A stretch of 64,000 bases of DNA from Flaccisagitta enflata (lineage: Eukaryota > Chaetognatha > Sagittoidea > Aphragmophora). A program made the position numbers and the translations under genes. Below are positions 21,839-31,912 of the stretch, piece by piece. Within the stretch, counting starts at the first letter, position 1. The number at the start of each line of letters is the position of its first letter. A model generated the notes under the pieces. The model did no database searches and was not told where the DNA came from. It worked only from the letters and a program-made list of their open reading frames with translations. The stretch is from NCBI GenBank assembly GCA_965153355.1, contig OZ231127.1:74586001-74650000 (forward strand). Direction: 5' to 3'.

Positions 21839-24637
21839 TCACCACAACCACCTTGGAGAAGTGATGAATAAAGGGATTTCGACAAAGGGTTTTATCAAGC
21901 TAAGATGATGAAAATTGTATTTTAGGCTCAGTACATCATGTATCAAAATAAAAAAGGCTGACAAGTAGTGATATCCAAGTATTACAGTGCTTAAAGAAAC
22001 GTACTCAGCAGCCGCCGAAGGAATTGTGGCCGCCGTTTCTTCATGGCCTTTCTTCAGCAGAAGGCCCACTTGATAACGACCGTCGATAAATTTGCATGAT
22101 TGGTTCATCATCTCTTCAGCCTGTTGGTCTTCGTAAGATCGCCCAACTTTCGCCGACGGATGATCTGGAAAATCAGCTTGAAAGAACTTTTGTAATTGCT
22201 CATTGAGGCGCTGACCTTCGTCCACTGAAACAAGGGCAGCCCAAGCAGATTTAGGCATGGGGCCTCCAGAGGGGCCCATAACAGCCCAGCCATAAGCAGA
22301 ATTAATTGCAAGTAAGGATGAGGGCCCATTGTGACGTGTGTCAAAATGAGCAAAGACCGGGGCCAAATCCGTGCCAATGAGGAGGGATACCTCATTGGTT
22401 GGTAATTCAATCAACTTCACATCTTCCATGTAATCATATTGATCAACATGCACCTGTTTGGCGATATGTGAAGCGTTCACCGGAAGAGATTCGACGACAA
22501 ATGCCTCTACGTCAGCAATGCCATAACTAGAATCAGCCAGAGATTGGAGGGAGAATCGTACCACCTCACGACGCCCCGTAGACGTAGATCCAAGACCATT
22601 GAGGGTCACCAATTCCTTGCGAGTCTGGATCCTGAACTTCTGTTGAAAAGCTTTAGACACAATGGTCTTATTTGATCCAGTGTCAAGAAGTCCATAAACG
22701 TTGGCAGAATTACCATTGGGGAAGATAACTTTCATTGCAAAGATTGGTCTAAAACAAGTATCTGTGTTAAGATCTGCTGCAGAGATGTTAACTTGCTTTA
22801 ACTCAGAACTAGCTATTTGACTGTTGGGGTCTTCCCTACAGTCAGAGTTGGCAGCAGAACCAGTATTAATGAATGCACTGCTTACTACTGGACTATTAGT
22901 AACCTGTGATCCAGACAGTTGAAGTAGACGATTCTGGACCCCTGACTTGGATACTTGAGGAGTGGAGGAGTTGGCACCACTGCTTGAACCGCTAGTTTGA
23001 GACGAAAACTGATTAGGAGTAATTGGAGATGAATGTAAGAGGGTGTTGTGACCAGAGTGGGAACAAATCAAACATTTGACTTGCTCAGGGCACTGACCAA
23101 TTCTATGGCCGCGGCCGAAGCACTTAAAACACAACCTCTGTTTGAAAACAAAATCCTTCTTTTCAATCAAACTCAACTGACAGAATCGTGGGCAACTGTC
23201 TAATAGGTGCCCTTCACTACAGTAGATACAAGTGGCACTTAACTGAGAGGATTGAAACTGAGAAGTCGGAGCCCAGGCAGAGGGTTGCTGCTGAGGTTGC
23301 TGTCGTTGTTGCGGCACTTGCTGTTGCTGCATCACTTGCTGTTGTTGAGAACGAGCGGGAGGTTTGCCCTGCACTTCCATGGCCGCGATGTTGGCCTTGG
23401 GATTCGAACCCGCTTTAACGGAATTAGGATTCGAAGTTGTTCGCGTTCCGCCTGTTTTGCTTGAACTCAAAGAAGAGGAAGGGGAGGTGAAGGAGGAGGA
23501 TGAAACGGAGGAGGAAACTTTAGGCTGTAATAGAACGGACATTCCGTATGTACGGTTTAGATTTGAGTACCATTCCTTCAGAAACTTAACAAGAAAATTA
23601 ACATCAACTTTCTCTCCCTTATCTTCAGCCTTACCAGAGGCTTTAGAAAAGTCGCGTTTCATGACATGATTGAAACGCGATTGAACGATGGAGAGGACGG
23701 TAGCATCCAAACTTAAAAATGAATCATCCTTGGTGGCTTCTGCAAATGAAACCATTGATTGAATTTCATGGAGTAGTCCCTTTACACTGTCGGCCGAATT
23801 GGCTGTTACTTCCTTACCCTCAGTTATTTTCTTTAAATTCGCCTGGGCGCTTCCCACTCTCTTTCCGTAATAGAATTTGAGTTCTGCCAGGGCCTTAGAA
23901 AGAGCCGCCGCTTTATCATCTAGATAGATAAAATTCTCCACAAGTCCTTTAGCCTCGCCCTTTGTTCTCTCTTGCAATTGAACAAACTTATCCTCATCGG
24001 TCAGACCTTTCACATTCATCACCTCGCTGGAGAACTTACTTATGAATTTCGTGTATTGAATGAATCCTGATTCCAGCTTGTCCTTCTCCGATGGCGTGGA
24101 AAATTTCAAACGTTGCCCACCGAGAAGCTGGGTTAGATCCCCGATGGACGAAGAGGGAGGAAACGATGCACTGTTGGCGGGAGGAAGACCACTGTTGGCG
24201 GGAGGGAGACCACTGTTGGCGAGAGGATCCAAGCCGACTTGATGGGTGTCATCATCGTCAATGGTGACTATTTGGGAAAGGCCCGAAGCGAGGCCCTCGT
24301 CGATAGCGGCCTTAAACACTTCAGCTTCCCGCTTTTGAGCCTCAAGTTTGACCTTAAAAGCTCTTCTTCGCGCCGCTTCAATCTCTATCTTCAATTGTAG
24401 AAGGCGAGCCGCTTTCTGCTCTTGGGCAGCGGCCTTAGCCTCGGCCGTGGCTTTCGCGGCCGCGGCCGCGGCCACGCTATTGGGATCTCCCATCGAAACG
24501 TCGGAGGTGGAGGCAAAGGAAGCCTCTGCACTTGAGGAAAGGCTTGAGGGTTGACTTGAGCGTGAATGGGACCGTGACGATGAACGTGAATTAGACCTTT
24601 CACGGGCCCTGGAAAGACGACGACGATGTTGCGGCAC
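21839..24637 (-). CDS. BEL gag and aspartic protease
   Basis: A 932-codon frame whose last 55 codons (21839-22003) are transposon sequence; BEL coding ends at 22011. An Ala/Glu/Lys-rich coiled coil lies at residues about 55-115. The BEL gag domain (DUF1759 type) covers about 165-370. Gln-rich sequence precedes three zinc knuckles at about 470-536 (CIYCSEGH...C, CFKCFGRGH...C, CLICSHSGH...H). The protease (DUF1758/A17 type) has its LLDTGSNKT active site at about 650-660. The tail EGQRLNEQLQKFF...DGRYQVG leads into RT. The first codon shown is GTG and the frame is open upstream to about 24785 without ATG, so the true start lies further 5' behind frame changes. Confidence 0.93.
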   Translation of the reverse strand: MPQHRRRLSRARERSNSRSSSRSHSRSSQPSSLSSSAEASFASTSDVSMGDPNSVAAAAAAKATAEAKAAAQEQKAARLLQLKIEIEAARRRAFKVKLEAQKREAEVFKAAIDEGLASGLSQIVTIDDDDTHQVGLDPLANSGLPPANSGLPPANSASFPPSSSIGDLTQLLGGQRLKFSTPSEKDKLESGFIQYTKFISKFSSEVMNVKGLTDEDKFVQLQERTKGEAKGLVENFIYLDDKAAALSKALAELKFYYGKRVGSAQANLKKITEGKEVTANSADSVKGLLHEIQSMVSFAEATKDDSFLSLDATVLSIVQSRFNHVMKRDFSKASGKAEDKGEKVDVNFLVKFLKEWYSNLNRTYGMSVLLQPKVSSSVSSSSFTSPSSSLSSSKTGGTRTTSNPNSVKAGSNPKANIAAMEVQGKPPARSQQQQVMQQQQVPQQRQQPQQQPSAWAPTSQFQSSQLSATCIYCSEGHLLDSCPRFCQLSLIEKKDFVFKQRLCFKCFGRGHRIGQCPEQVKCLICSHSGHNTLLHSSPITPNQFSSQTSGSSSGANSSTPQVSKSGVQNRLLQLSGSQVTNSPVVSSAFINTGSAANSDCREDPNSQIASSELKQVNISAADLNTDTCFRPIFAMKVIFPNGNSANVYGLLDTGSNKTIVSKAFQQKFRIQTRKELVTLNGLGSTSTGRREVVRFSLQSLADSSYGIADVEAFVVESLPVNASHIAKQVHVDQYDYMEDVKLIELPTNEVSLLIGTDLAPVFAHFDTRHNGPSSLLAINSAYGWAVMGPSGGPMPKSAWAALVSVDEGQRLNEQLQKFFQADFPDHPSAKVGRSYEDQQAEEMMNQSCKFIDGRYQVGLLLKKGHEETAATIPSAAAEYVSLSTVILGYHYLSAFFILIHDVLSLKYNFHHLSLIKPFVEIPLFITSPRWLW

Positions 24638-24860
24638 GAAGGTTTTCTTCTTGGCCGCGGTTATAAACGCCTGTTCGTCCCTCGAAAATTTATCAATGTG
24701 AGTTAGCAGTTCAGATAGAAGAGAGTTAAAATGATTGCCAACAGTGTTAAGATCGTCATCTGGGTTCTCTTCCCCACCATAAAGATATCAAGACGTTCTT
24801 GCGCTTTAACAAATTCTTGTAACTTGGCCGCACATTCAGCCCGACTACGCATCCCTTGAC

Positions 24861-25037
24861 TTAACTGAAGTGACGCGAAGGAAGAGGATAGGCACTGAGA
24901 CGCCGGTCAGGAGAAGGAGGAGGAACATGACTGGGAATCTTCGCTCTTGGCCGGGGTTGTCCCGAACGCAAAATGAACGGACCGATGGAAGCTTTGAAGC
25001 CGTTGACTTGACTGGGTCCACCCGATGACGTAAACAT
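24861..25037 (-). CDS. BEL 5' leader ORF, probable gag N-terminus
   Basis: A 58-codon ATG frame just inside the 5' LTR encodes a Ser/Pro-rich basic start (MFTSSGG...). It stops at 24861. The next frame continues with a charged helical segment to about 24790, and the main gag frame opens at about 24785. Two frame changes over 100 bp suggest indels that have broken the gag start, or two assembly errors. Confidence 0.55.
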   Translation of the reverse strand: MFTSSGGPSQVNGFKASIGPFILRSGQPRPRAKIPSHVPPPSPDRRLSAYPLPSRHFS

Positions 25038-25060
25038 GAAGAAGCGGCGTAGCTTTTGAC

Positions 25061-25560
25061 TATTTCAGCGTAGCTAAACTTGAATTAGATATAGCTAGGC
25101 GTTAAGCGATGTGAATGAAAACCACCAGTTCCATATGACAAAGAGACAATCTTTAATGATACGATAAAAGACGACGGGATACGAGTGGACACGTCAAAAG
25201 CTGTAAAAGAGACAGTTAAAACCATTAGTACATTGACAAAAGGCGACTTAAGGATATACGACATAACTCAAGGATTAGGCAATAAAACTCAAGGACGACT
25301 CAAGGACGACTATTACCTACGGTCCGACTTGACAAAACTTCGAAGAACTAAGGTGAGGCATCGCTTTTAAAAGAGACGAAACTACAAAGAAATAAGTGGT
25401 GACCAATCACGAGACAGATCACACCTGCATGGACTAATCACGAGACAAATCACGCACAACACGCTGCTATGACAAATCACGACGCAGAACGCAATGTAAC
25501 TTGCAAAAGCGCACAAAATGATAAACGACAGGACGAGCACAAACTAGAAAATATACGATA
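25061..25560 (-). repeat. BEL 5' LTR
   Basis: The 500-bp partner of 13545-14044. The four differences seen are A/C in GGCGTTAAGC, A/G in CATTGACAAA, G/T in CAACACGCTG and C/T in CAGGACGAGC. It is followed outside by the resumed GAGT array at 25561-25607. Confidence 0.95.
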
Positions 25561-25607
25561 GAGTGAGTGAGTCAGTGAGTGAGTGAGTGAGTGAGTGAGT
25601 GAGTGAA

Positions 25608-26488
25608 TGAATGAATGAAAGGTTTGGAGATGGGGAAAAAAGAAATAAAGAGAATTTGGGAAAATATAACTTTTGGCTGTACCTAATTACAAAAATTGAT
25701 CAGTAAAACACAGTTTAACACTATTTGAATCTTAATTACACCTTTTTATTGCTGTATGGAGTTGAAAATCCAAGGCAGGGGGAATCAAAAGCGACTCAAA
25801 TTTATACACCCCTGCTCTTTAACTATCTTGGCCATAAAGATCCGGACAGCTTTAATGTATCATAAATTGCTCAATTTTAATCGCAGTGAGATGATTTTTT
25901 TTTTCAAAATTCGCGTCTTCAAAAAATCTATCAAATGAAACCAAGCTGATTCCTGTATCTTTACCCGTTTACAAATGAGAGCCAAATGATGAAAACATTT
26001 GCTTTTTGCAGGTGTGGCGTGCAAATTCTTGTCTGTTTATGGACTGGCGCATGCGCCAAATGTACTGAAAAATCGATGAGTTAAGCTCCTCTGGGGTTAG
26101 CCCAGATCAATCTGGATCTCAATCCAATTCAGAACTCAAAGATTCAAACGGAAAACCTGCAGAAACAAGGCAGGGCTGAAATGAATTACAGTAAACACCA
26201 CTCCAGAGTACCTCCAGTCCATGCCAAAGCGTGCGCAGGTGGTGGTGGATGCCCAACATGGTCATACTTGATTTAGATGCGTTTTGATATGTTTGCTGGT
26301 CACTCATGGTCAACAAATTAGCTTATAAACCAATTGTCCGGATCTTTAAGGCCAAGATGGTATTAACGATTCTATGTGTTTCTGGACAATGGGTATTCTT
26401 GAGATTACCACGACAGAAACACATTACTTCTGCCATTCCCATTCGAGAAAATACATCGAAAAATCGATCAAGATTCCTTCGGGTTCTT
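25608..26488. other. Intron stretch without genes
   Basis: AT-rich intronic DNA; no repeat family or coding sequence recognised. Confidence 0.5.
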
Positions 26489-26690
26489 AGTCGCGTGCTC
26501 GCGACTCTACAACCCGCTATGTTGGCCGGTTGGTCGTTCTGTCGGTCGATGGATATTAGTTTTTTTTTTTTTTTTGCGTTTTTAGGCGTCTTTTGCATTA
26601 CTGCTCCTGCCCAAATGCTTGAGTTAGCATGCTTCCTCACTGCCCCTGCCCACCCGCACGCGACTTCGGTAGCCGTGTATACGGCCTTGT
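26489..26690 (-). mobile_element. HINE-like element
   Basis: AGTCGCGTGCTCGCGACTCT at one end, the TACTGCTCCTGCCCAAATG segment, CACCCGCACGCGACT subterminal repeat and ACGGCCTTGTTTT at the other. Confidence 0.75.
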
Positions 26691-26697
26691 TTTTTCA

Positions 26698-26952
26698 TAG
26701 TCGCTGGCTAAGTGACTCTATAAGTGGTTGTGTCCCTGGGTAGGTAGGTTAGTAACGCGAAATTTCAGATGACGCGAAATCGGCTGAAAGAATGATTTGG
26801 GAGTACAGCGCGGCGGCCCCTACCCAGTCACTATACAGCCCCAGCCCACCTGGATACTGCCCCTGCCCACCCGCATTTGGCCTCCTGCCCACCCGCATTT
26901 GTGCCCCTGCCCTTCCACCAGCGACTTCTTATTGGCCGTGTATCCGGCCTTA
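26698..26952 (-). mobile_element. HINE-like element, diverged
   Basis: It starts TAGTCGCTGGCTAAGTGACT, lies immediately next to the previous copy, and ends in GTATCCGGCCTTA. It carries several CTGCCCACCCGCATTTG repeats. Confidence 0.6.
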
Positions 26953-27084
26953 TGAGTCATGAACCCAGGGCGACTTATGCTTGGGCAATGGGCATTTGTC
27001 CGCTCCTCCTGACCTTATTTCAGCCTTCTTAGACCTCAAGTTAGCTCTCTCTGCTCATGACAAATGGATAACAGCAGCTTCTGA

Positions 27085-27350
27085 GCTGACAGGGGGACAA
27101 CTGTTGCTAAATGGGGAATGTTTGCTGCTGAATGGAGGACCACTATTGCTGAATGGAGGACAAAAGTTGCTAAATGAAAAACATATACTTTGGTTTGGAG
27201 GACAACTGTTGCTGATTGGAGGACTACAGCTGCCGAGTGCATGATATATAAATGCTAAGTGAAGGCCAAGCTCGGCTGAATAAATGGATAATTGCTGCCG
27301 AGTAAAGGACAAGTGCGGCTGAATAAATGGACAATGCCTGCCGAATAAAA
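27085..27350. repeat. Minisatellite, ~21-24 bp units
   Basis: Repeats of the form GCTGAATGGAGGACAACTGTT, continuing as AATAAATGGACAATTGCTGCCG variants. The open frames through it are low-complexity. Confidence 0.75.
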
Positions 27351-27470
27351 GACAATTGCTAACGCCAAAGTTTCCATCGATACCGAACGACTACCCCAGA
27401 ATTGCGAGTGGTCGAAACTGTTTCACCAATGATTATCGTCTAAATGCATTTGTCAGAGTAGAATGGTTTT

Positions 27471-27653
27471 AGTCGCGTGATGCGCGACTCTATAAGTAAG
27501 TAGCAACGTCGGTTGGTCGGTCAGTAGCCTCCACCTATCTGTTTCCAACATTTTGTACTTTTATGCTGTTTATAGGTGGTCTTTTGCATCATCATTCAGT
27601 AGCCTTTCTGCCCATCCGCACGCGCCTTGGAGTGTCGTGTTTAACCGGTCTTG
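27471..27653 (-). mobile_element. HINE-like element
   Basis: AGTCGCGTGATGCGCGACTC at one end, CCGCACGCGCC and GGTCTTGTTTTTTT at the other; short central GGTTGGTCGGTC array. From 27654 to 27985 nothing is recognised. Confidence 0.7.
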
Positions 27654-27987
27654 TTTTTTTTCGCAGGCAGAGAGTTGTTGCCCGCAACAAAGATTGAGTT
27701 CATAACTATTCGGTATTCATCAAAGAGTCAGCAGCCTTCAGATGGAAAACAGACACATCTAAAAACGATCTATACATATCCAATATCCATATCTAGAACG
27801 TTAACACTGTCTCGAGGCATCATTCGACGCCATATACATAGTTTTTGAACCGTTTTATCTTGGCTCGTCAAGAGATCATTCTTTCCCCTTCGTCTCGTTT
27901 GAAATAAGTTTGCGCTTCCCCCCCCTAAACTTTACGATCTTGCAAAAAAGTAACGCGGCATCTGAAAACAAGTACCCCGGGGGTACA

Positions 27988-28031
27988 ACGATGCGTCCAC
28001 ATGCGGCTTAGCTTGTTAATGACAACTTTTG

Positions 28032-28081
<50 letters not shown>

Positions 28082-28238
28082 ATTGCATCAGCCCAATGTC
28101 AGAACCTGATGAAATCGACTTTGCGAACGTTTGAGATCGTTTTCAACTCGAGCGTGACGGACCGACAGACCGACCAAGGGACGGACGGACGGACGGACGG
28201 GCGGACAAAGCCTCTTATAGAGATGCGTGGACGCATCT
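27988..28238 (+). mobile_element. HINE-like element (GATGCGTCCAC type)
   Basis: It opens CGATGCGTCCACATGCGGC and ends with the hairpin GATGCGTGGACGCATC, so the two ends share an inverted GATGCGTCCAC. The centre carries a (CT)n run (28036-28078) and (GGACGGAC)n before ACAAAGCCTCTTATAGA. Confidence 0.7.
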
Positions 28239-28368
28239 GAAAATGATTGACTTTAGAACAGTAGAGCTCCTAAACAAATAGAGTATCTATTAGACAGTTA
28301 CCAGAGTGATTCCATTTTTAAGAACCGATATGTTTGGGTAAAAAACTGCAAATCGATTTATTTGGGTA

Positions 28369-28620
28369 ACAAGTCCGGATACACGGCTACCCCAGTCGCG
28401 TGCGGGTGGGCAGGGGCCTTAATTGAGGTCATCAGATCATTTGGGCAGGAGCAGTGAAGCCAAAAATCACAAAAACCCAAAAAAAGTAAAGTGTGACGAA
28501 CGGACCGCTGGACCGACGGATGGACGGACCGACGGACCGAAGGACCGACGGACCGACGGACCGACGGACCGACGGACGGACCGACAAAGCGGGGTGTAGA
28601 GTCGCGTAGCACGCGACTAA
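28369..28620 (+). mobile_element. HINE-like element, well preserved
   Basis: Starts AACAAGTCCGGATACACGGC, then CCCCAGTCGCGTGCGGGTGG, TTTGGGCAGGAGCAGTGA, AGTAAAGTGTGACGAACGG, a long (GGACCGAC)n array, ACAAAGCGGGGTGTAGAGTC and the terminal hairpin AGTCGCGTAGCACGCGACT followed by A5. It is a good reference copy of the family. From 28621 to 29550 I see no gene. Confidence 0.8.
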
Positions 28621-29550
28621 AAAACTACAAATTGTTTTAAAGCAGCCCTCATCCAATATTGCTTTGATTTGCTAGATATTAGCAAAATAGTAGATGACCA
28701 TTTTTGCCTTTCCTTATACAAGCAATCATTCTATTCCAGAGTTGATTTACCCATTCACATTCATCCGCACATTTTCCTATCCTTTCTTTCTCTTTTCTTT
28801 TCTTTTTTTTCTATGACTATGCTGACACATCTTTTTTTGAAACTCGCAGGACAGGAGCTCAAGCTGATCTGGCTAAGTTGTCATAGAAAGATTGAAGTAT
28901 CAATGTTCCATCCATTCATGGTGTAAAGGGCAGAGATGAGGGAAATAAAACGGACCGTTAAGAAAACGTTAAAACCAAATAATAAAAAAAAGCTAATAAA
29001 AGCAAAGGAATCTGAAAATGGGAGTTTCAGCGGAAAAAAAGATCTGCAATGGGTCAAAGAATAGATAAATGCTGATATGGAATCCTCAATTGAGATCGGA
29101 TAAAGACATTAACGAGATGGGCAGCATCAATGGCTTTCATGACATGAATTGCGTCATGGCACATCAGTGACATGATATGACATGACTTGATATCAGCAGT
29201 ACGAATGAGAATGACGGCAACAATGTCATCAGCGTAATTCATGGCAGATGCTTTCCAGACTCGAGTAAGTCTTTACTGAGAAGCAAACTTTTTTCGGTCC
29301 CTTGATATATGATATGGACTCCACAGATGCTCAGCTGTACATTCAATAAAGCATCAAATGAAGCAGAGTCATCAACACTACAATCTCACAACCAGGGTCT
29401 ATGACCAACCGATTTTTTATCGGCTCACAATGCAATAACACTTAAGTGAATGAGCGTGTTAGCAGATTACCGCGTATTATCATTATGAAGTGATCATTGT
29501 CATTATAAACTTAATGTTAAGAGTGAACCTTCAACCAAGTACTTCTTGGC

Positions 29551-29712
29551 AAGAGGGCCGAATACAGAACTACCCAAGTCGTGTGGGCAGGTGTCGGGTA
29601 TGGCAACCCGAGCATTTGGTTAGGAACATGAAAAAGCGGAGTGACATTGACGGACCGATAAACAGACCAATGGGCCAAAGAACCGACATAACTTGTTATA
29701 GAGACGCGTGAA
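29551..29712 (+). mobile_element. HINE-like element, diverged
   Basis: AGAGGGCCGAATACAGAACT, CCCAAGTCGTGTGGGCAGG, GAGCATTTGGTTAGGAACA and a short GACCGATAAACAGACCAATG stretch ending TTATAGAGACGCGTGAAGG. Confidence 0.55.
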
Positions 29713-29786
29713 GGCTGTTGAAAACTCGGATTGCAAGGTCAGCAATAAATTTCGGGCGTCAGTTTTCAATTCCAACGTTCGTTTTT

Positions 29787-30272
29787 GGGCAGCGGCCCCG
29801 AAGGGGCCGATGACCTATGCTTCCACGCAGCAGAAATTTCTCCTCCTTCTTCTCCTCCTCCTTCTCCTCCTCCTTCTTCTCCGTACCCCCCCCCCCCATT
29901 CCCCTTCAAGACCAAATCTATGCCTCGAGGCCCAAATCACAGCCTCGAGACCCAAATCTCAGCCTCAAGGCCCAAATCCCGGCCATGAGGCCCAAATCCC
30001 GGCCTTAAGGCCCAAATCCCTGCCTTGAGGTCCAAATCCCAACCTCAAGGCCAAAATTCCAGTCTCGAGGCTGAAATCCCAGCCACCTGGCTCAAATCCC
30101 CACCTTTAAGCTCAAATCCCAGCTTCAAAGCCCCAATTCCAGCCTCCAGGCTCAAATAAAAACAGCATAGGTCATCGGCTCCTTCGGGGCCGCTGCCCCT
30201 CTCACCACCTCACACCCTCATACTCTCACATAGGGGCAACAGGTACCGCTGACCATCTAACGCTTTTGCGAC
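29787..30272 (-). mobile_element. GGGCAGCGGCCCC foldback element, type A
   Basis: Arms at 29787 and up to about 30199 enclose an about 300-bp minisatellite of GAGGCCCAAATCCCAGCCTC units. The tail follows: CAACAGGTACCGCTGACCAT then CTAACGCTTTTGCGACT. Confidence 0.82.
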
Positions 30273-30339
30273 TATTATCTAGTGCGATGGACGTAGAATT
30301 GGTCTAAGCCATTCAGAACTTTTGGGTATCAACAACCCC

Positions 30340-30757
30340 AAAGAGCCACTTTCCTGTAGAGCAGAGGAGTGAATTTCCAGGCGGGCATAATTCAGTCGTC
30401 TGATTTAGGTCACTGGAGCGTACATAGCAGATTTGAGGGTCGGAGGAGAGGCTTGAGGCCTCAAGAGCAGGCTTAAGGCCTCAAGGGCAGTCTTGAGGCA
30501 TGGAGGGCCGATCCGAAACCTAATGGTCAAATTTGAGGCTTGGAGGGCTTAGTTGAGGCTTAGGGGGCTAAATTGAGGTCTGGGAGGGCTAGTTTGAGGG
30601 CAAATATCTCGTCTGAGAGTGTTGAAATGAAGCCTCGATGGCTAACTGGGGAGGGTGGGGTGAGATGGAAGGATAGACAGACAGACAGAAGGACAGATGA
30701 TTAGAAATTCATTCCTGAGTCCTATAGGACATCGGCCCTTTGAGTCCGCCGCCCAAA
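30340..30757. mobile_element. Foldback element, type B, degraded
   Basis: The left arm is degraded (TCCTGTAGAGCAGAGGAGTG, AATTTCCAG). The centre has GGCTTGAGGCCTCAAGAGCA units and an AGACAGACAG run. The right arm is ATAGGACATCGGCCCTTTG with GCCGCCCAAAAAG. Confidence 0.6.
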
Positions 30758-30896
30758 AAGTCTTCTTCTAAACCCTCCCTCTTTCTCATCTATAATGACG
30801 GTCTTTTCCTTGTAATCCGGGAAAATTTTGATCCTCTCTCAATCATCACTGCTGCATTTCAGCTGACAGTTGAACCCCGCAATAATGGACCCAGAA

Positions 30897-31111
30897 ACAA
30901 GGCCGGATACACGGCTACCCCAGTTGCGTGCGGGTGGGCAGGGGCCATAATTGAGGTCAGTGGAACATTTGGGCAGAAGCAATAAGGCCAAAACCATTAA
31001 CCATTAACGCCAAAAAAGTAAAGTGTGACGGACCGACGGACCGACAGACCGACGGACGGACTGACGGACGGACCGACAAAGCGGGGTGTAGAGTCGCGTA
31101 GCACGCGACTA
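30897..31111 (+). mobile_element. HINE-like element
   Basis: AACAAGGCCGGATACACGGC to the terminal AGTCGCGTAGCACGCGACT hairpin. It is preceded at 30872 by a single CAGTTGAACCCCGC pogo-like terminus. Confidence 0.78.
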
Positions 31112-31324
31112 AAAATGGAATGAAAAGAAAAGAAAGGATTGAGAATTACTTTCTGCTAAAGGCAGATTTCTTTTACTGTTTGGTCAGTTACACCGAGGTG
31201 TAACTGTTCTTGACAAATGTCAATATCCAGGCTGTGATGCTCCTTACTCTTTCTATGCAACCAGTGCATTCAGTCCATTTCACCCAACCCTCTAAACTTA
31301 AAAGAAAAAGATTTCGTAGATTTG

Positions 31325-31437
31325 ACCTTAGTTACACCCCGGCAATGACGGGCATCAAGAGACTAGAACCCCGCAATGACGGGCATCAAGAGACTAAAAC
31401 CCCGCAATAATGGGCATCAAGAGACTAAAACCTCAAC
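31325..31437. repeat. Three tandem ~35-bp units
   Basis: CCCCGCAATGACGGGCATCA then AGAGACTAGAA, three times. Confidence 0.8.
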
Positions 31438-31563
31438 CTTGAACCTTCCTTTGAGTTGATGTTCTCTGACCTGTATCCCTTCTTCCTCTTCTTTTTTCTG
31501 CCAATTCTCGAGGTTTTTATTAATTCTCAGCAACTCCTTCTTTCCCTTTATAATTCAGTTTAC

Positions 31564-31669
31564 CTGCCAATCTTCCAGGTTTGAATCGATCATGAAAACG
31601 CGCATGTCTTGAACGTGGAACATCACAATGAGAAGAAGAAGGATGAAAGTTGACACTGTCAGAATGGAT
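31564..31669 (-). CDS. SK channel exon: S2
   Basis: This exon is 106 bp, phase 2 in and 0 out. The acceptor is TTTCCCCGCAG and the donor GTAAAC. It encodes SILTVSTFILLLLIVMFHVQ and DMRVFMIDSNLEDWQ, matching the SK S2 and S2-S3 segments ([33 protein letters not shown]). The Arg codon is split with the S1 exon. This membrane helix and linker are well conserved. Confidence 0.92.
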
Positions 31670-31749
31670 CTGCGGGGAAAAAAAGAGGGAAAGACACAGA
31701 TGTGGTCAAAATGGTGGATGAAATGACTTAAGAGCTGGGAGGACAGACA

Positions 31750-31912
<163 letters not shown>

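Larger units (their letters stand above)
17574..22003. mobile_element. 4.43-kb foldback DNA transposon inside BEL
   Basis: Terminal inverted repeats start TACGTTTYTTYAAGCACTGT and match inward for at least 180 bp. The identical 8-bp CTCAGCAG sits at 17566-17573 and 22004-22011, a target duplication of hAT size. BEL coding sequence is in the same frame on both sides, so the insertion is clean. Each arm carries repeated units of several hundred bp (phrases such as TGGTGCAATCCGCA, GATATATCTCCGCTTTGGAT and GAGACTCTAGAAGCAGGTGC), direct within an arm and inverted between arms. There is no transposase, so it is non-autonomous. It contains three smaller insertions. Confidence 0.88.
13545..25560 (-). 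mobile_element. BEL/Pao LTR retrotransposon, near full length
   Basis: A 12,016-bp element in the SK S2-S3 intron, same strand as the gene. Both LTRs are 500 bp with four mismatches between them by direct comparison (about 99.2% identity), so insertion was recent. The flanking GAGTG on both sides fits a 5-bp target duplication but is ambiguous inside a GAGT array. Order on the minus strand: 5' LTR, gag with zinc knuckles, protease, reverse transcriptase, RNase H, integrase, a GGTGGGGG polypurine tract abutting the 3' LTR. A 4.43-kb transposon interrupts it; without that and its duplicated 8 bp the element is about 7.6 kb, a usual BEL length. Confidence 0.95.

Noticed and set aside
26306-26743. 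145-codon plus-strand ORF
   Set aside because: It runs through two HINE-like elements and has no conserved features.
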